This document shows positions 36,901-48,788 of a DNA stretch of 64,000 bases, in pieces. Made by a program: the position numbers and the translations under genes. The DNA is from Branchiostoma floridae (taxonomy: Eukaryota; Chordata; Leptocardii; Amphioxiformes; Branchiostomatidae), in contig NC_049990.1 in NCBI RefSeq assembly GCF_000003815.2, positions 11,809,549 to 11,873,548 on the forward strand, given 5' to 3'. The notes beneath the pieces were generated by a model. It saw nothing but the letters and a program-made list of their open reading frames with translations, was not told the DNA's origin and made no database searches. Numbering within the stretch: position 1 is the stretch's first letter; each line of letters starts with the position of its first letter.

Positions 36901-37462
36901 AAGTGATCTTGATCCAGTTTTAGCATACTGAAGAACTAGTCCTCCACTGGTAGTGACAGAGACTATGTACAGTATTTACACCGAGGTTCATTGTACCGGG
37001 GAAATTTCCCTAGCTCTTTCCGACACGCACAGTTAACAGTGGACAATAGCTTAACGTTTCTTTCTAAGGACTGTAACATTTTCTGGCACAAATGGCTGGT
37101 GTACCAAATAAATTGAGCAGGTCTTCCAGTGTGTGAATTGTTCGTATCAAGTTATAATTTGTCTTGTTGAATACACGTTACTAAGTATTTGCATTGCAGT
37201 AATTAATGAAATATTGAAAATTTTGATGGATTTTCAAATAGATACAATGCGAATTCAAGTCTCCTAAACCTTAAACTATTTGGTATTGTTTGATCCAGTA
37301 TGATATTTAGTCGGATGTCGGTATGCGGTAGCAAGTATATAGTATACTGTGGGGGAGGGGGGCAACAAAGAAAACATTTCACATGGATGTCAATATCAAA
37401 GAGCTACAGGAGCGACTGAACAATGAAACTCTCACCTTAACATTCGTTGATGCAGGATTCAT
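33963..37462 (-). CDS. BAP18: BAP18, chromatin complex subunit with SANT domain
   Basis: BAP18 (human C17orf49) is a nuclear subunit of MLL1/WDR5 and NURF-type complexes that reads H3K4me3-marked chromatin. Exons: 37462-37436, 36879-36782, 36137-36030, 35545-35361, 34849-34718 and 34018-33963, total 606 nt, 201 aa (human about 172). The N-terminus (MNPASTNVK, then EIFMAAGQAFSKLGEMCMQL) and the SANT region (about 44-88: KWTDEEIEMLR, RFGEDLNKIS, TVAQIK) match the family. A basic patch KRQR (135-138) may be a nuclear signal. The conserved acidic tail motif VDIEGL lies at 155-160. The last exon adds a short tail (DQLSLDSGL...). Start context is good. Intron 3 carries a hAT-type MITE. The gene is head to head with MFSD1. 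Confidence 0.93.
35659..35991. mobile_element. hAT-type MITE with 8-bp target duplication
   Basis: Ends CAGTGTTCTAGCCAGC and the complement of CAGGGTTCTAGCCAGC, flanked on both sides by GTCAAAGG (35651-35658 and 35992-35999). CAG-start ends with an 8-bp duplication fit hAT elements. 333 bp, non-coding, in BAP18 intron 3. Confidence 0.9.
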
Positions 37463-38026
37463 ATTGTGAATGCTTTCTGTTGCAAAGAACGAGGAAAAAC
37501 GAGTTTTACTCCGAATGTTTTCCCAAAAATCACACAAAAACACTTTCGCGCCTCAAATTGACCCCATTGACCCTGTTGGGCTAGTCGACTTTGACAAAGG
37601 AGGTAAAAATAATTTTATGGTTTTTACAGTACCAAAGACAATACTCACAGAGCGAATAGTTAAGCAGTTACATTATTTCTTTATATGTTCAAATAAGTTT
37701 TCAAATTCTACTGTGTGTGGCTAAGGAAGTTTAAAGACATGTATCTTGTAATCTCTTCACAAGTTGACCGCTAGTGACCTATATGGGCGAGTTAACTTTG
37801 ATATAGGGGCTTCTATAATAATAATTCTATATATAAAGATTTATGACTGAAAATATGGTACAAATAACAAAATTGATTATTGTAAAAATAAATTTGCTTT
37901 CTTTGATATAAAACTTTGTTTTCATTAGAAGAATTGTTGAAAGTAAAAAATTCACATGAATCTAAGATCATGTTAGTGCTGACTAATGGAATCGGCCCAG
38001 TGGCGCGTGACCCAAAACTTACCAAA
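37463..38026. promoter_or_regulatory. Shared intergenic promoter region of BAP18 and MFSD1
   Basis: The two start codons are 564 bp apart on opposite strands. The MFSD1 side has GGCGCGTGAC near 38001. I see no TATA box at either gene. A bidirectional promoter is inferred from position only. Confidence 0.5.
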
Positions 38027-41000
38027 ATGGCGGAACCTGATGAGAAATCTCCGCTTGTAAAAAGAAGAAACTCGTCTGAAGACGAGGAAGAGTTAACAGG
38101 ATGCGGCGCCAGTGCAGCCTGTGATCCAAGGAGAGCCCTGCACCGTTTCCTGGTGCTTTGGCTCATATGTTTCCTCAGTTTCGGTGAGTTTGTTCTACTC
38201 GCAGATATCAATGAAGGGGAGGGGGTAAATTTTACTGTACTACTAGTACTAGTACTCTCACCTCTCAAATAGAAGTACCCCCTGGAATAAAAGTACCCCC
38301 CGGAAAAATCTTCAAAATCTAATAAAAGTACCCCCTGGAATAAAAGTACCCCCCGGAAAAATACCAAATTGACATGTAAACTGTGTCCATACTACTTCTG
38401 TCCAAGAGAAGATGATCAGGTAGGTTCTTTTTACTTATTTATGCCTGAGTACCAATGGTTTTTGGTGTATTTTGGGCAACTTGTCAGCTCATATCTTAGC
38501 TCATAGCTCAAGATTTACCTTTACATCTTAAAAATTTGTAGTAAGTAAATAATAAACTAATTGGACATTGTAAAAACACTTATGGCAAAAATTATTTTTG
38601 GCAAACATGACTATGCATGACTACATGTACATGTTTATAAAATAAATAACCCCCAGTTCAGAAAGAAAGCTGGACAGCTCTTACAGCCTTCCAGAGCAAT
38701 CCCCAGTGTAATTCCTACAAGTTGGAGCTCTTTCATTCATGCCATTCATTGTACTTCATCTATTATCTAGGGGAACAGTTCACTTGAATGCAGGGAAAGA
38801 ACACATTTCAAGTTAGAAAAAGATTCCATATTTATAGAAATACAAAAGGGTATTTTGTAATATTGTATTTCAAAATACTGAGTGGAAACTTAGAGACAAT
38901 AGTAAATTGTTATTTGGCCATGTTTATCTTTAGAAAAGGTTATGGAGTAGTAACCAAAATAAACACAACTTCCCCAAATGTTTCGATCATAGACTCAGCA
39001 CTGTAGCCACTCCCCCAAAAGTGTTACATGCATGAGAGACCTGAGAACTCTGTTGGAGCAAGGATAATCTTTTAGTTTTACAACTTCACAAGCAGCATAA
39101 ACTAGAATTTTTTCTCTATCCACAACTTTACCTGCAAGTTGGTAAAAAGAAATACATTTTAGTGTAGAAGTTACCAGGGAAAGATCGACATATTGCTGAG
39201 AATGCGACATCTAACAGAAATGTTGTGATGGTTCCCATGCCAACGGCACACCCCTAGTAGACTTCCCGGCTCCATGATCACAGGCGGCACCGGCTCACAA
39301 AGCTTGAGTTATTAGAACTCCGCCCCCTTGGAGGCGTGTTCCATTAGGAACACGCCTCCATACCTACATGGGCTGGCATCACTGCCGGCCTCAAACAATG
39401 TAAACAGAGCTAAAATACATCGGAAATTCGAAGAGAACACACTTGAAACCTTTCCATATCTTTATTGGATTTTTTTTTACTTGTCCAAGATTAGTTGCAC
39501 ACTTCTAAATTTACTTGCTGGTTAATGTGAAATCAAGCTAGTGGGTAATTTGAGACTTTTGCCGGAAAAGCTCTCAAGCTGCTTCTCTCAAGAAAACTCC
39601 GCCCTTCGGGGGGCGTTGGTCTCTGAGCAGGCCCCTGCACGCGACACTACTGACTGTCGGCAACTTTCAACAATGTAAACAACAGATTTACGTAAGGAAA
39701 ATGATACTTTTTAGATAGATTTAGTGAATTTTGAGCAAAAATACTGCGGAAATATGGGCAGAAAATTCCAACTTTCAATATTTGTGAGTTCCCTGGTTAG
39801 TCAAAAAAGCCCAAATTTGAAAAAAAAATAAACGTACCGTCTAAAATAAGGACGTACCGGGTGGATTCTGAGGCGGAAAAAAATAAACGTACCGGTACGT
39901 TTATTTGAGAGGTGAGAGTAGTAGTTTTCCTATGGCCAAAACAATTGTCCTTACGTCCTTGGAACAGAGACAGCATTTTTAACGTAACGTAGATCATGAT
40001 AAATTGTCCCTTTACCAAAGACAAGAAAATGTGATTTGTAAATACAGGAACGGTTAGACTCTAGAGAAAAGTTAGATCTAAGTTTATCCACAATATTGAA
40101 TATGAAAGTTTCCAGATAATATAATACATATGGTAACATATTGATTACTGTATGTTTTCAGGAAGTTATTTTTGCTATGACAACCCAGCAGCCCTCCAGT
40201 CCCAGATCAAGAAGGCAAGTATACAGTATACCCTGCCATGTTGTACATGTGGATGTCGGACGTGACGCTAAAAATGATTCAGACCAGCTCGGCACAACAC
40301 CTATGTCAGCAACTCAGCCCAACGCCCCAACTCAAACCCAAACCATAACCTTGGCCGGGTTGACCAACTGGTGGTGGGCTGATTTGGTAAAGGACCAAAT
40401 TGTCCTGATCTCATGTTGTTAGCCACCAAGACAGTAGATTAATCTTTATATATATATATAATTATAAATTGTTGCTGTATGCTCATATTTCCTTCATTGA
40501 AAACACAGACAATGAGGATTTGTTCATACAGCTAGAACAATGGTTTTGGTTTGAAGCAGGCCACTGCTTTTCTCACAGTGAACTGCTTTGCTACAAAACT
40601 ACAATCTGCAATATAACCAGCCTTGTCCTTCAAGTTCAACTAATGAATATTGAGCAGAGTATGACTATGTTGAAGTTCAGAATATAGAGTAATAAGAATT
40701 GAATCCTCCTGTTCTTACCTTTTTTGCAAGTAAGATGGCCTTTGTAACATTCAATGGGATGTATCTGCATTGCTTGGTTAAAATAATTTCAATAAATGTA
40801 AAAATGAAGGAAAGAATGAAAAAGAAGTGAGGTACTAGTAGCAAAATGAGATGACTTTGTTTTGACAAGCTAACACAGTTTATTTTTGCAGGACATGCAT
40901 GTGAACACAGGAACTTTCATGACCCTGTATTCCTGGTACTCCTGGCCAAATGTCATCCTCTGCTTCTTTGGGGGATTTCTGCTGGACAGAGTCTTTGGTA

Positions 41001-44000
41001 TCAGGTAATGACAATTGTTGTATTCACATCAGTGTATAATGGATTTCTCTGATGGTTTTGATCGAGCTTGTTTAAGAGATTTATTAAGTTAAGAGATTTA
41101 TTGACTGAAAACTTTGTTCATTTAAGTCCATTAAGAAAATAAGATTTTAAGGCAATCAATGATAAAAGGACAAGTTAACAACAATAATCAATGTGCTTAC
41201 TTGATAACCGATGTTAGGCAAACTTAAATTAAACCTTTCTATTTCTGTATGAAAAAAACATGATTTCTTTTTCAAAGTTATTTGTACATATGGATGTAGT
41301 TCAGCAAGCATGCATCAGTATTCATCCTTATGAAAGATTGACATGTACATGTAATTTGATGTTGTTTTTTTCCAGACTAGGAACTATCATCTTCAGTTTG
41401 TTTGTCCTGGCTGGGCAGGTAAGAACACCATACATACCATTTTTTTCTCATTTGTACTCAAGTCATTTTACACTCAAACTGCATGATGGTTTTTATTTGA
41501 TGCTGTATGCTCATATTCCCCTCACTGGAAACACTGACAATGAGGATTTTGTTGATACAGCTAGAACAATGGTTTTGGTTTGAAGCAGGCCGCTGCGTTC
41601 TCACAGTGAACTGCTTTGCTACAAAACTACAGTTTGCTGTACATCTTTTTCCATTGAACATTTACAGAAAACCTATGAATGTGTAGAAACAATATATCGT
41701 TGGTGCATATTTTCCAGTGTGTCTTTGCTCTTGGGGCCCAACTGAACCTGTTCTGGCTTATGGAAGCTGGTAGATTTATCTTTGGGTGAGTAAATGCCAA
41801 AAACTGCTTTGCACATCAAATACGACCTCAATGTAAAGTTGTCTCAACCTTATTGGTGCCTAAGTATACAGTATGCATAGCAGATACATTTCTGCCTTAG
41901 ATTTAGAATGCTGTTTTTGTTTCGAAGTTACATAGCCTTCAAAAGTCGTCAGAAAGTCATGCCATGTTTTAGCATTGCCTAAAAGCAGTTTTACTGAATA
42001 ACGTAACATTTGACCCGTCTTGCAAAGTGTCTGGAGGTAAATGTTGTGCTTTTAAAGCTTGTATTGATGTGTTTTAGGTATTCAATGCTTGTCTCATGTC
42101 TTGAATACCACAATATTTTTATGTCAGTGGGTATAAATGAGCATGAAGTTATAGACCAATTACAACTATAAAAAAAATGATGTAGCAAGTATTTAAACTT
42201 CCACTGGTATACAGGTAATATCGTAAAAGCATTAGTATGAAGAATGGATGGATCAAAGGTTTTTTAAACTTATTCTGCATTTCTAGCCTTGGAAGTGACT
42301 CTTTGGCTATAGCCCAGAACAACTATGCTGTCCTCTGGTTTAAGAATAAAGAACTAAACATGGCCTGTGGTCTTCAAGTTAGCATTTCCAGAGTGGTAAG
42401 CCATGGACTGGACTAGATTTTGGCAGCAATTCAAAGTTAGTGTGAAATGTGTTCCCCTATTTTTCAACTTTGAATGCCAGAAATCACAAATGTTGAGCAC
42501 ATTGAGCACAGAATTGTGTAATTTTTTCGACCTGTTTTTCTCTTATTTAGACATGTTACAGCTGTGGTCTTTGAACTGCTGCTAAAAAGGATTATTTATC
42601 CTTCCATAACTTATGTGGTGGCAGCCTCTTGTTCATAATTAACTCCCTGCATGTTTCTTCTGCACATACTAAACCTGTCCCTTTCCCCTCTGCTTCCAGG
42701 ATTGGTGGTGAATCACTCGCTGTTGCACAAAACACGTACGCTGTAACCTGGTTCCGAGGGAAAGAGTTAAACATGGTGTTTGGACTCCAGCTCAGTTTCT
42801 CTCGAGTTGTGAGTATTTTCAGCAAAATCTGCCTATTGAGTCGATGAGGAGCCTTGCGCTTCCCAGCTACTTTCATCTTTAATTTGTCCATACATTTGGA
42901 AATATACATGTACTTTTGAATGTGTTTGTGGTTGGAGTAATTTCCAATGTAGATGTAAATGGAGCTCAAGGTACAATACAATTTAAAAAAACTGACAGTG
43001 AATCTATCAAAGTAACAAACCAGGTTTGCAACATGTTATAAATGGTGCAACAGCTTGTTAATGTTATGATGAAAATTGTCAACAATCTTTGCCCACTAAA
43101 CTTCTGCATGTGGGTGCATGTGGTGCTGCAGTATCTATTGTAAGTTTTATTGCTTATTTTAGTTGAATGTAGGGCTGTCTCTGGGACCCGTCCCTCTGTC
43201 CCTGGACAGAAGTTTTCTTGATGTAACAGCAATTTCACCCCGTCCAGAAAATCTTAATGACATGAAATCAATGAAAAATACATGTATATTTTTGTAAGAT
43301 TGAAATTTAACACATTTAACAATGAAAAATTAAAAACATTGGTTCAAAAACAGTGAATAAAGAAAATAAAAGAGCTGGAGGCAACCCTAATTGACTAAAA
43401 GTTTTAAATACAAAGATATTTTGATGTAACCATGTCCTTTATTTTCCGTTCCAGGGTAGCACAGTGAACATGAATGTGATGAGCCCTGTGTACAAGTGGA
43501 TATCTGGTTATGTAGGGGAAGGGTACATCACCCTGGGGTATGCTCTGTGGGTAGGTGCGGGGACCTGTGTGCTATCACTGTTGTGTGGCCTGCTGCTGGG
43601 GTACTACGACAAGAGGGCTGCACGGATACTCAAGAGAGATGCCGGCAAAACTGGTTAGTACTTCATTCAATCATTCCATTCATCCCATCCATCTGTCCTT
43701 CGATCCATCCATCCGTCCATCCATCCATCCATCCATCCAACCATCCATCCATTTGTTGTCTTATAAAGAGTTATCTTATCACAGACAATAACTTCTCACC
43801 ACAAATGAGTGATACATGTTTAACTTAATTCTTGTGTGTGTTTGTATCTGTCTTTGTGTGTTCCACAATTTGCAATATACTAAATGCAGCATTGCCATAG
43901 ACATTTACATGTTATAGTGTTCTTATTGTTTGTCAGTGGGACTTAATTGTCACAAACAGTGAATATAAGGGACGGAAGTCTAAAACATTTTTTTCTGTCC

Positions 44001-47000
44001 GTAGGTGAAGTGATTCGGATAACTGATGTGAAGGATTTCCCGGCCACATTCTGGCTGATTACAGTCATCTGTGTGGCATACTACGTGGCTGTGTTCCCCT
44101 TCATCGGACTGGGGCTGTGAGTTCAGCACACTACATTATGTTAACGTTGTGCTTCTTAAATGCCTCTTAAACATGATTTATTGGCTACAATTGCAATGCT
44201 ATACTGTGAAATGTGATAGATTTCACAGTTCTCCTTCTTCTTCTTCTTCTTTCGTACTGCCATGCCTCAAGGATGATGTTCTTGTATATTCACTTCAATA
44301 TTTATCCTTTACTTGACAGTGTTTTCTTTGAAGAGAAGTTTGACCTGAATCCAACTTCAGCCAATGCTGTGAACAGGTTAGTGAAGATATATTCATTGAA
44401 TGTTTTTGTATATGTCTGGTGCATCCCTTTTTATGTGTGTTTGTCAGTTCCGCACAAACCATTCTTACTACCAGTCTTGGACTCTAGGTACAAACTGCAT
44501 AAGACCAAAATGATAGGTTTGATCAACTCACACTGGGATGGAACCTTATTCTTTTTCGGTTGGAGCTAAATACATGATACCTTAATGCTTGTTTTCCAGT
44601 TTGGTATACATTATCTCGGCTGGTGCGTCCCCTGTCCTGGGGTTCCTGGTAGACAAGACAGGGAAGAACGTGTTCTGGGTCATCCTGGCCATCCTGGTGA
44701 CCCTGGCCTGTCACATGATGTTAGCCTTCACCTTCTGGAACCCATACATAGCCATGAGCATCATGGGAGTGTCATACTCACTCCTGGCATGTGCACTCTG
44801 GCCTATTGTTGGTGGGTGTTCTTTTCTTTATATGTATACATGTACATGTATATGAGTTATATGATAGAGTCGATTCCATATTACCGAGAGGGTGTTTCTT
44901 GCCTTTTGTTCTAACAATTTGGAAATCTTTGTAACAATCTAACTGTGATAAATAACTGTTTAGAACTATTTACAACATCTATGTGACGTTGTAAATGTTT
45001 CTATAGTATTCAAACATGTTAGGAACATTTCTAACATCAAATACATTATTTCTGATAGTTTCTAAACTGTTCCAACATAGATGCATCATTTGTGATCACA
45101 TGTTCGAACATGGAAACAATATGATGAAACTGGGTCAGTGGGCTGGGAAGAGGGCAATTCACACATCCCTGCCAAGTGCAGGAAATTATGTCTGTCTGCC
45201 ACCTTCTCACAAAAGACTCACTAGTGTATACTGAAGAAAATCTGCCAAACAAAGGACCAAGCTTAGCAGCTTTGTTTATGGGGTCAATAAAAGTTTTTAT
45301 GGAGGGGAAAAATGACACAAAATGTTGGAACATGTTGGAACAATAACAAAAACACATAGATGTTTGCAAATTGTTCTAAATAAAGAGATAATGATATCAT
45401 TACTTTCCCAAATGTTCCAACAAATATAAAAAGGTTCAAACATGTTTAAACTTTCATTTTGAAATGTTTGAACAATTTCGAACTTTAGTGACTGAAATGT
45501 TCTTTTACTCAAAATAGTTCAAACTTATTACAAATATTATTTCAAAACCATCTCGGTGACTTGGAATTGACTCTAGTGTAATATATATGACACAACGCAG
45601 TGTAATCCGTATCACCCAAGGTACCAGCCTGACCGTGGGAAGAATCGCCCAAAGGCTGGAGGGTGATCCGACCCGTGGGGAGTGGGGGGCTGGGCCCGAG
45701 GGTGATACGGAATACACTGCGTTGTATTTTATTTATCTATTTATTTATTTATTTATTATACCCACCAGAGAAAATGAACGTTTCAATGCAAAATGCACCA
45801 GAAGTTGAGAAAATCTGATGTCCTTGAACAAAGAAAGGTATGAACAGGAATCCCCAAGTCCAGATCTAGTATTCAAATTTTTTAGTGTGAGTCATTTTGA
45901 TTCATTCAATGGGCGCCAGTGTCATACAACAAGTAAAACCTCATGTAATATGGCAAGTTATCAATCAGTCTGTGAGTGAGTATTCTATTACATTTTTGTA
46001 TCTATCAAGCTAGTATGAATTCAAATGTTGAGGCATTTTTTTTTATTACTTAACATTTTGATGACTAAAAAATTATTAAGTCATTGTTGTTGCTGTAGAA
46101 TAAGTGAAAGTGAACTAATGAATTTCTTTTCTCCATGTAGCATTTATAATCCCAGAGAACCAGCTGGGAACAGCCTACGGCTTCATGCAGTCCATCCAGA
46201 ACCTTGGACTGGCTGTCATCTCTATTGTAGCAGGGTCTATTGTAGACCAGAAGGGGTATCTACTGCTGGAAGTGTTCTTCCTGGCCTGGCTATGTCTGGC
46301 ACTGATCGCAGGAGTAGTGCTGTACTTAGTAGATGCAGTCAGGGGTGAGTTTTACTAACAACAAGACAAAAGTATAGTTTGTAATCTTCACTTTTCATTC
46401 AGAACACCGTTTATAGTGTGTATCATACCCCAGATGGCTAACTATTGGGCAATTATACCCATTATACTATTCCGATCTTTGACCGAAAAGAATANNNNNN
46501 NNNNNNNNNNNNNNNNNNNNNNNNNNNNNNNNNNNNNNNNNNNNNNNNNNNNNNNNNNNNNNNNNNNNNNNNNNNNNNNNNNNNNNNNNNNNNNNNNNNN
46601 NNNNNNNNNNNNNNNNNNNNNNNNNNNNNNNNNNNNNNNNNNNNNNNNNNNNNNNNNNNNNNNNNNNNNNNNNNNNNNNNNNNNNNNNNNNNNNNNNNNN
46701 NNNNNNNNNNNNNNNNNNNNNNNNNNNNNNNNNNNNNNNNNNNNNNNNNNNNNNNNNNNNNNNNNNNNNNNNNNNNNNNNNNNNNNNNNNNNNNNNNNNN
46801 NNNNNNNNNNNNNNNNNNNNNNNNNNNNNNNNNNNNNNNNNNNNNNNNNNNNNNNNNNNNNNNNNNNNNNNNNNNNNNNNNNNNNNNNNNNNNNNNNNNN
46901 NNNNNNNNNNNNNNNNNNNNNNNNNNNNNNNNNNNNNNNNNNNNNNNNNNNNNNNNNNNNNNNNNNNNNNNNNNNNNNNNNNNNNNNNNNNNNNNNNNNN

Positions 47001-47991
47001 NNNTATCTAACTTTGTGTTCACCACCTTTATACATCCTCCTATGCAATGCAGGGACATCCAACAGCCAAACTGCCTGTCTGGATGTGCCCTGCTCTTTCA
47101 ACCATCACCCTTAGTTCCTGACCGCCCTGCTTATAAATATCAATGAGGTTACCCTTATACGAGACTGCATTTGAAAACGGAAAGCCTTTTCTCTGATTGG
47201 CCGACAGCTGGTTTGGGGGGGGGCGGGCGTCCACAGGAACTAAGAATGACGGTTGAAAGAGCAGGGCACATCCAGACAGGCAGTTTGGCTGTTGAATGTC
47301 CCTGCGTAGGAGTATGCCTTTATATATCAATTCATAGTTGGGGATAGAAATCTTCTGTTATCTCCTCATTGATACTGGCAAAAGATAGTAGATTCCATCT
47401 GAAATGTGTAACTGTTTCTAAACTTATTTCTGTACATCAGGAGGAGCTCTGAACATGTCTACATGGGAGAGGGATGCACAAGAGGAGGCTGAAGAGAAGG
47501 CCAAAGCCGCAGAACAGGACGAAAGAGTCAGATTTAAACCTCGCTCTGCATTTGCACTGAGGAACAGGTAAATGTTACTCTCCTTTTTATTTGTTTACTT
47601 GCAAGTGCTACAAACACTACACAGACTTGTTGTAGCAGTGTATCTGATTACCCTACAACAATTATAGGGACAACAAGTACATTGTAGATAATCAGATAAT
47701 TAATAGTTACACATATCTAAATTTTACTTTATCATTTACAGTATCTTTGTATGTTTTGTTTTTTTACAAATTCTGCAAAAGCTAAAGAAACCCTGTTTAA
47801 AAGTAGTTTATCATTTGAAGTTTAAAATCATTGCATTTCATCGAAAGTCCAGAATTTTTATGAATGTTTGCATTTGACCAAGTTTTCATGTTTGTTTCCC
47901 CTTCAGGTTCTACTCCCGTATTGGTGCCAAGCTGCCAGACCATTTCGACATCCACACCTCGAGTTTCTTCAGAAGAGGAGTTACACAGTAG
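38027..47991 (+). CDS. MFSD1: MFSD1, lysosomal major facilitator superfamily transporter
   Basis: MFSD1 is a 12-helix lysosomal carrier; in mammals it exports dipeptides and works with the GLMP subunit. Exons: 38027-38183, 40162-40214, 40892-41004, 41376-41418, 41718-41785, one of two alternative exon 6 copies, 43455-43653, 44005-44116, 44320-44376, 44600-44811, 46141-46344, 47441-47567, 47907-47991. With either exon 6 the frame is 1539 nt, 512 aa. Family motifs: [63 protein letters not shown] (321-327), SLLACALWP and [18 protein letters not shown]. An acidic dileucine-like signal (EKSPLV, 6-11) stands where vertebrates have the lysosomal sorting motif. ATG 38027 has a strong context (AAAATGG); an in-frame ATG at 37971 is less likely. 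The C-terminal tail is longer than in human. A 509-base gap lies in intron 11. Confidence 0.95.
38253..39920. mobile_element. 1.67-kb inverted-repeat element in MFSD1 intron 1
   Basis: Left end TACTCTCACCTCTCAAATA; the right end is its complement TATTTGAGAGGTGAGAGTA. Just inside lie short AAGTACCCCC (left) and ACGTACCGG (right) repeats. A perfect 14-bp-arm hairpin stands at 39329-39360 (TGGAGGCGTGTTCC, loop ATTA). No convincing coding frame, so probably a non-autonomous DNA transposon. Confidence 0.75.
40215..40220 (+). other. GC-type splice donor of MFSD1 intron 2
   Basis: Exon 2 ends AAGAAG and is followed by GCAAGT, the usual GC-AG donor form. Only this cut gives QSQIKK joined to DMHVNTGTF, the family sequence, in phase 0. 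The acceptor is TTTTTGCAG at 40891. Confidence 0.88.
40465..41645. repeat. Direct repeat pair (about 150 bp) in MFSD1 introns 2 and 4
   Basis: 40475-40620 and 41497-41640 share GCTGTATGCTCATAT, GACAATGAGGAT, ATACAGCTAGAACAATGG and CTACAAAACTACA in order. The copies flank exons 3 and 4, about 1.0 kb apart. Confidence 0.85.
42287..42395 (+). CDS. MFSD1: MFSD1 exon 6a (divergent alternative copy)
   Basis: 109 nt, residues 145-181 of the product. It codes for [16 protein letters not shown], then [10 protein letters not shown] and [11 protein letters not shown]. The acceptor (TTCTGCATTTCTAG) and donor (GTG|GTAAGC) are both sound. It aligns without gaps to exon 6b but changes the conserved GGES to GSDS. 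It is open, so not obviously decaying. Whether it is used is unknown. Confidence 0.8.
42700..42808 (+). CDS. MFSD1: MFSD1 exon 6b (canonical copy)
   Basis: 109 nt with the same phases as exon 6a. It codes for [16 protein letters not shown], then [10 protein letters not shown] and [11 protein letters not shown], close to the conserved family sequence around helix 4. Acceptor CTCTGCTTCCAG, donor GTT|GTGAGT. Confidence 0.92.
43683..43752. repeat. CCAT tetranucleotide repeat
   Basis: CATCCATC-type run just below MFSD1 exon 7. Confidence 0.95.
44867..45573. mobile_element. 707-bp inverted-repeat element, copy 1
   Basis: Ends GAGTCGATTCCA and the complement of GAGTCAATTCCA, each flanked by TA. 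The interior has many short AACATGTT/GTTCCAAC palindromic bits and no coding frame. It is in MFSD1 intron 10. A second copy starts at 63064. Confidence 0.8.
45592..45725. mobile_element. 134-bp MITE
   Basis: Ends ACAACGCAGTGTAATCCGTA and its near-exact complement. GC-rich middle, no coding capacity. It sits 18 bp after the 707-bp element in MFSD1 intron 10. Confidence 0.85.
46495..47003. other. Assembly gap (509 N)
   Basis: Unknown bases in MFSD1 intron 11. No coding exon is missing: exons 11 and 12 join in frame. Confidence 1.
47033..47316. mobile_element. 284-bp foldback MITE with 8-bp target duplication
   Basis: Long arms: CAGGGACATCCAACAGCCAA with the matching complement near the right end, and CTCTTTCAACC against GGTTGAAAGAG. 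Flanked by CCTTTATA on both sides (47025-47032, 47317-47324). hAT-like by duplication size. Non-coding; 29 bp from the gap. Confidence 0.88.
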
Positions 47992-48637
47992 TCTTACATA
48001 TACGCACAATGGAAAGCAAACTCTGAAAGAGTTTGAGGGAAGGGGGGCAGCTGTAGGATGCGTCTAAACTTCTCATCTGCAAGTGCATACATGTACATGT
48101 TCGTTTTCACATAATTTTTTTCTTCATTGAAATAGAATCTTCTTCATCATCAAATGTACCTTTAACTACATAGCACATAAAGTTCTTTTTTGTTTGATAT
48201 TACCCTGTGCATATACTTCAATATCCATTGGAATTGATTATTAACTTTGAACGTAAACTAGAGATATTGAAAAGTATTCAACTCTACATTGTCTCTTGCC
48301 ATTGCATTTCTTCAAGTGTCTAGAATGAACAGTTAACCTATGATAGGTTACATTATGTAAATTGAGAGGGTGAAAAGATATCTTTGAAAGTGTGGATATA
48401 GCTTATGGACTTTAGTCTTTATATGTTTGTTTTTTCCTTTCTGCATAGAACTCCGATTGACTTACTGAGACTGTAATCAAGTTTGCAATAAGGGAAAGCA
48501 GAAATTCATTGCAAGAAATACTGATCATGTTTTGACCTAAGCTAAGTATTGGAGGTCAACAACTGTAGCAATTGAATTGAGAGTCATGTAAAAACAAATT
48601 ATTTTGTCCAAAGTGGAACTACAATGCAAATTTTGTG

Positions 48638-48643
48638 AATAAA
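48638..48643 (+). terminator. Poly(A) signal candidate, MFSD1
   Basis: AATAAA about 650 bp after the MFSD1 stop; a second AATAAA lies at 48696-48701. The 3' UTR would fill 47992 to about 48720. Confidence 0.5.
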
Positions 48644-48788
48644 AGATGTTGCTGTAAATGACTTTTATGATTGTTTTCTAAGGTGCCTTAGCTGTAATAA
48701 AATGCAATGGTCAGTCCACCCACCTCGGTCCACCCAATCATGAACTTTACAATGATTTCTATTACCCGTGCCTGAGAAGAGGTGAATG

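Noticed and set aside
46416-47146. Long open frames across the N stretch on both strands
   Set aside because: They are open only because unknown bases give no stops; the flanking codons are intron and MITE.
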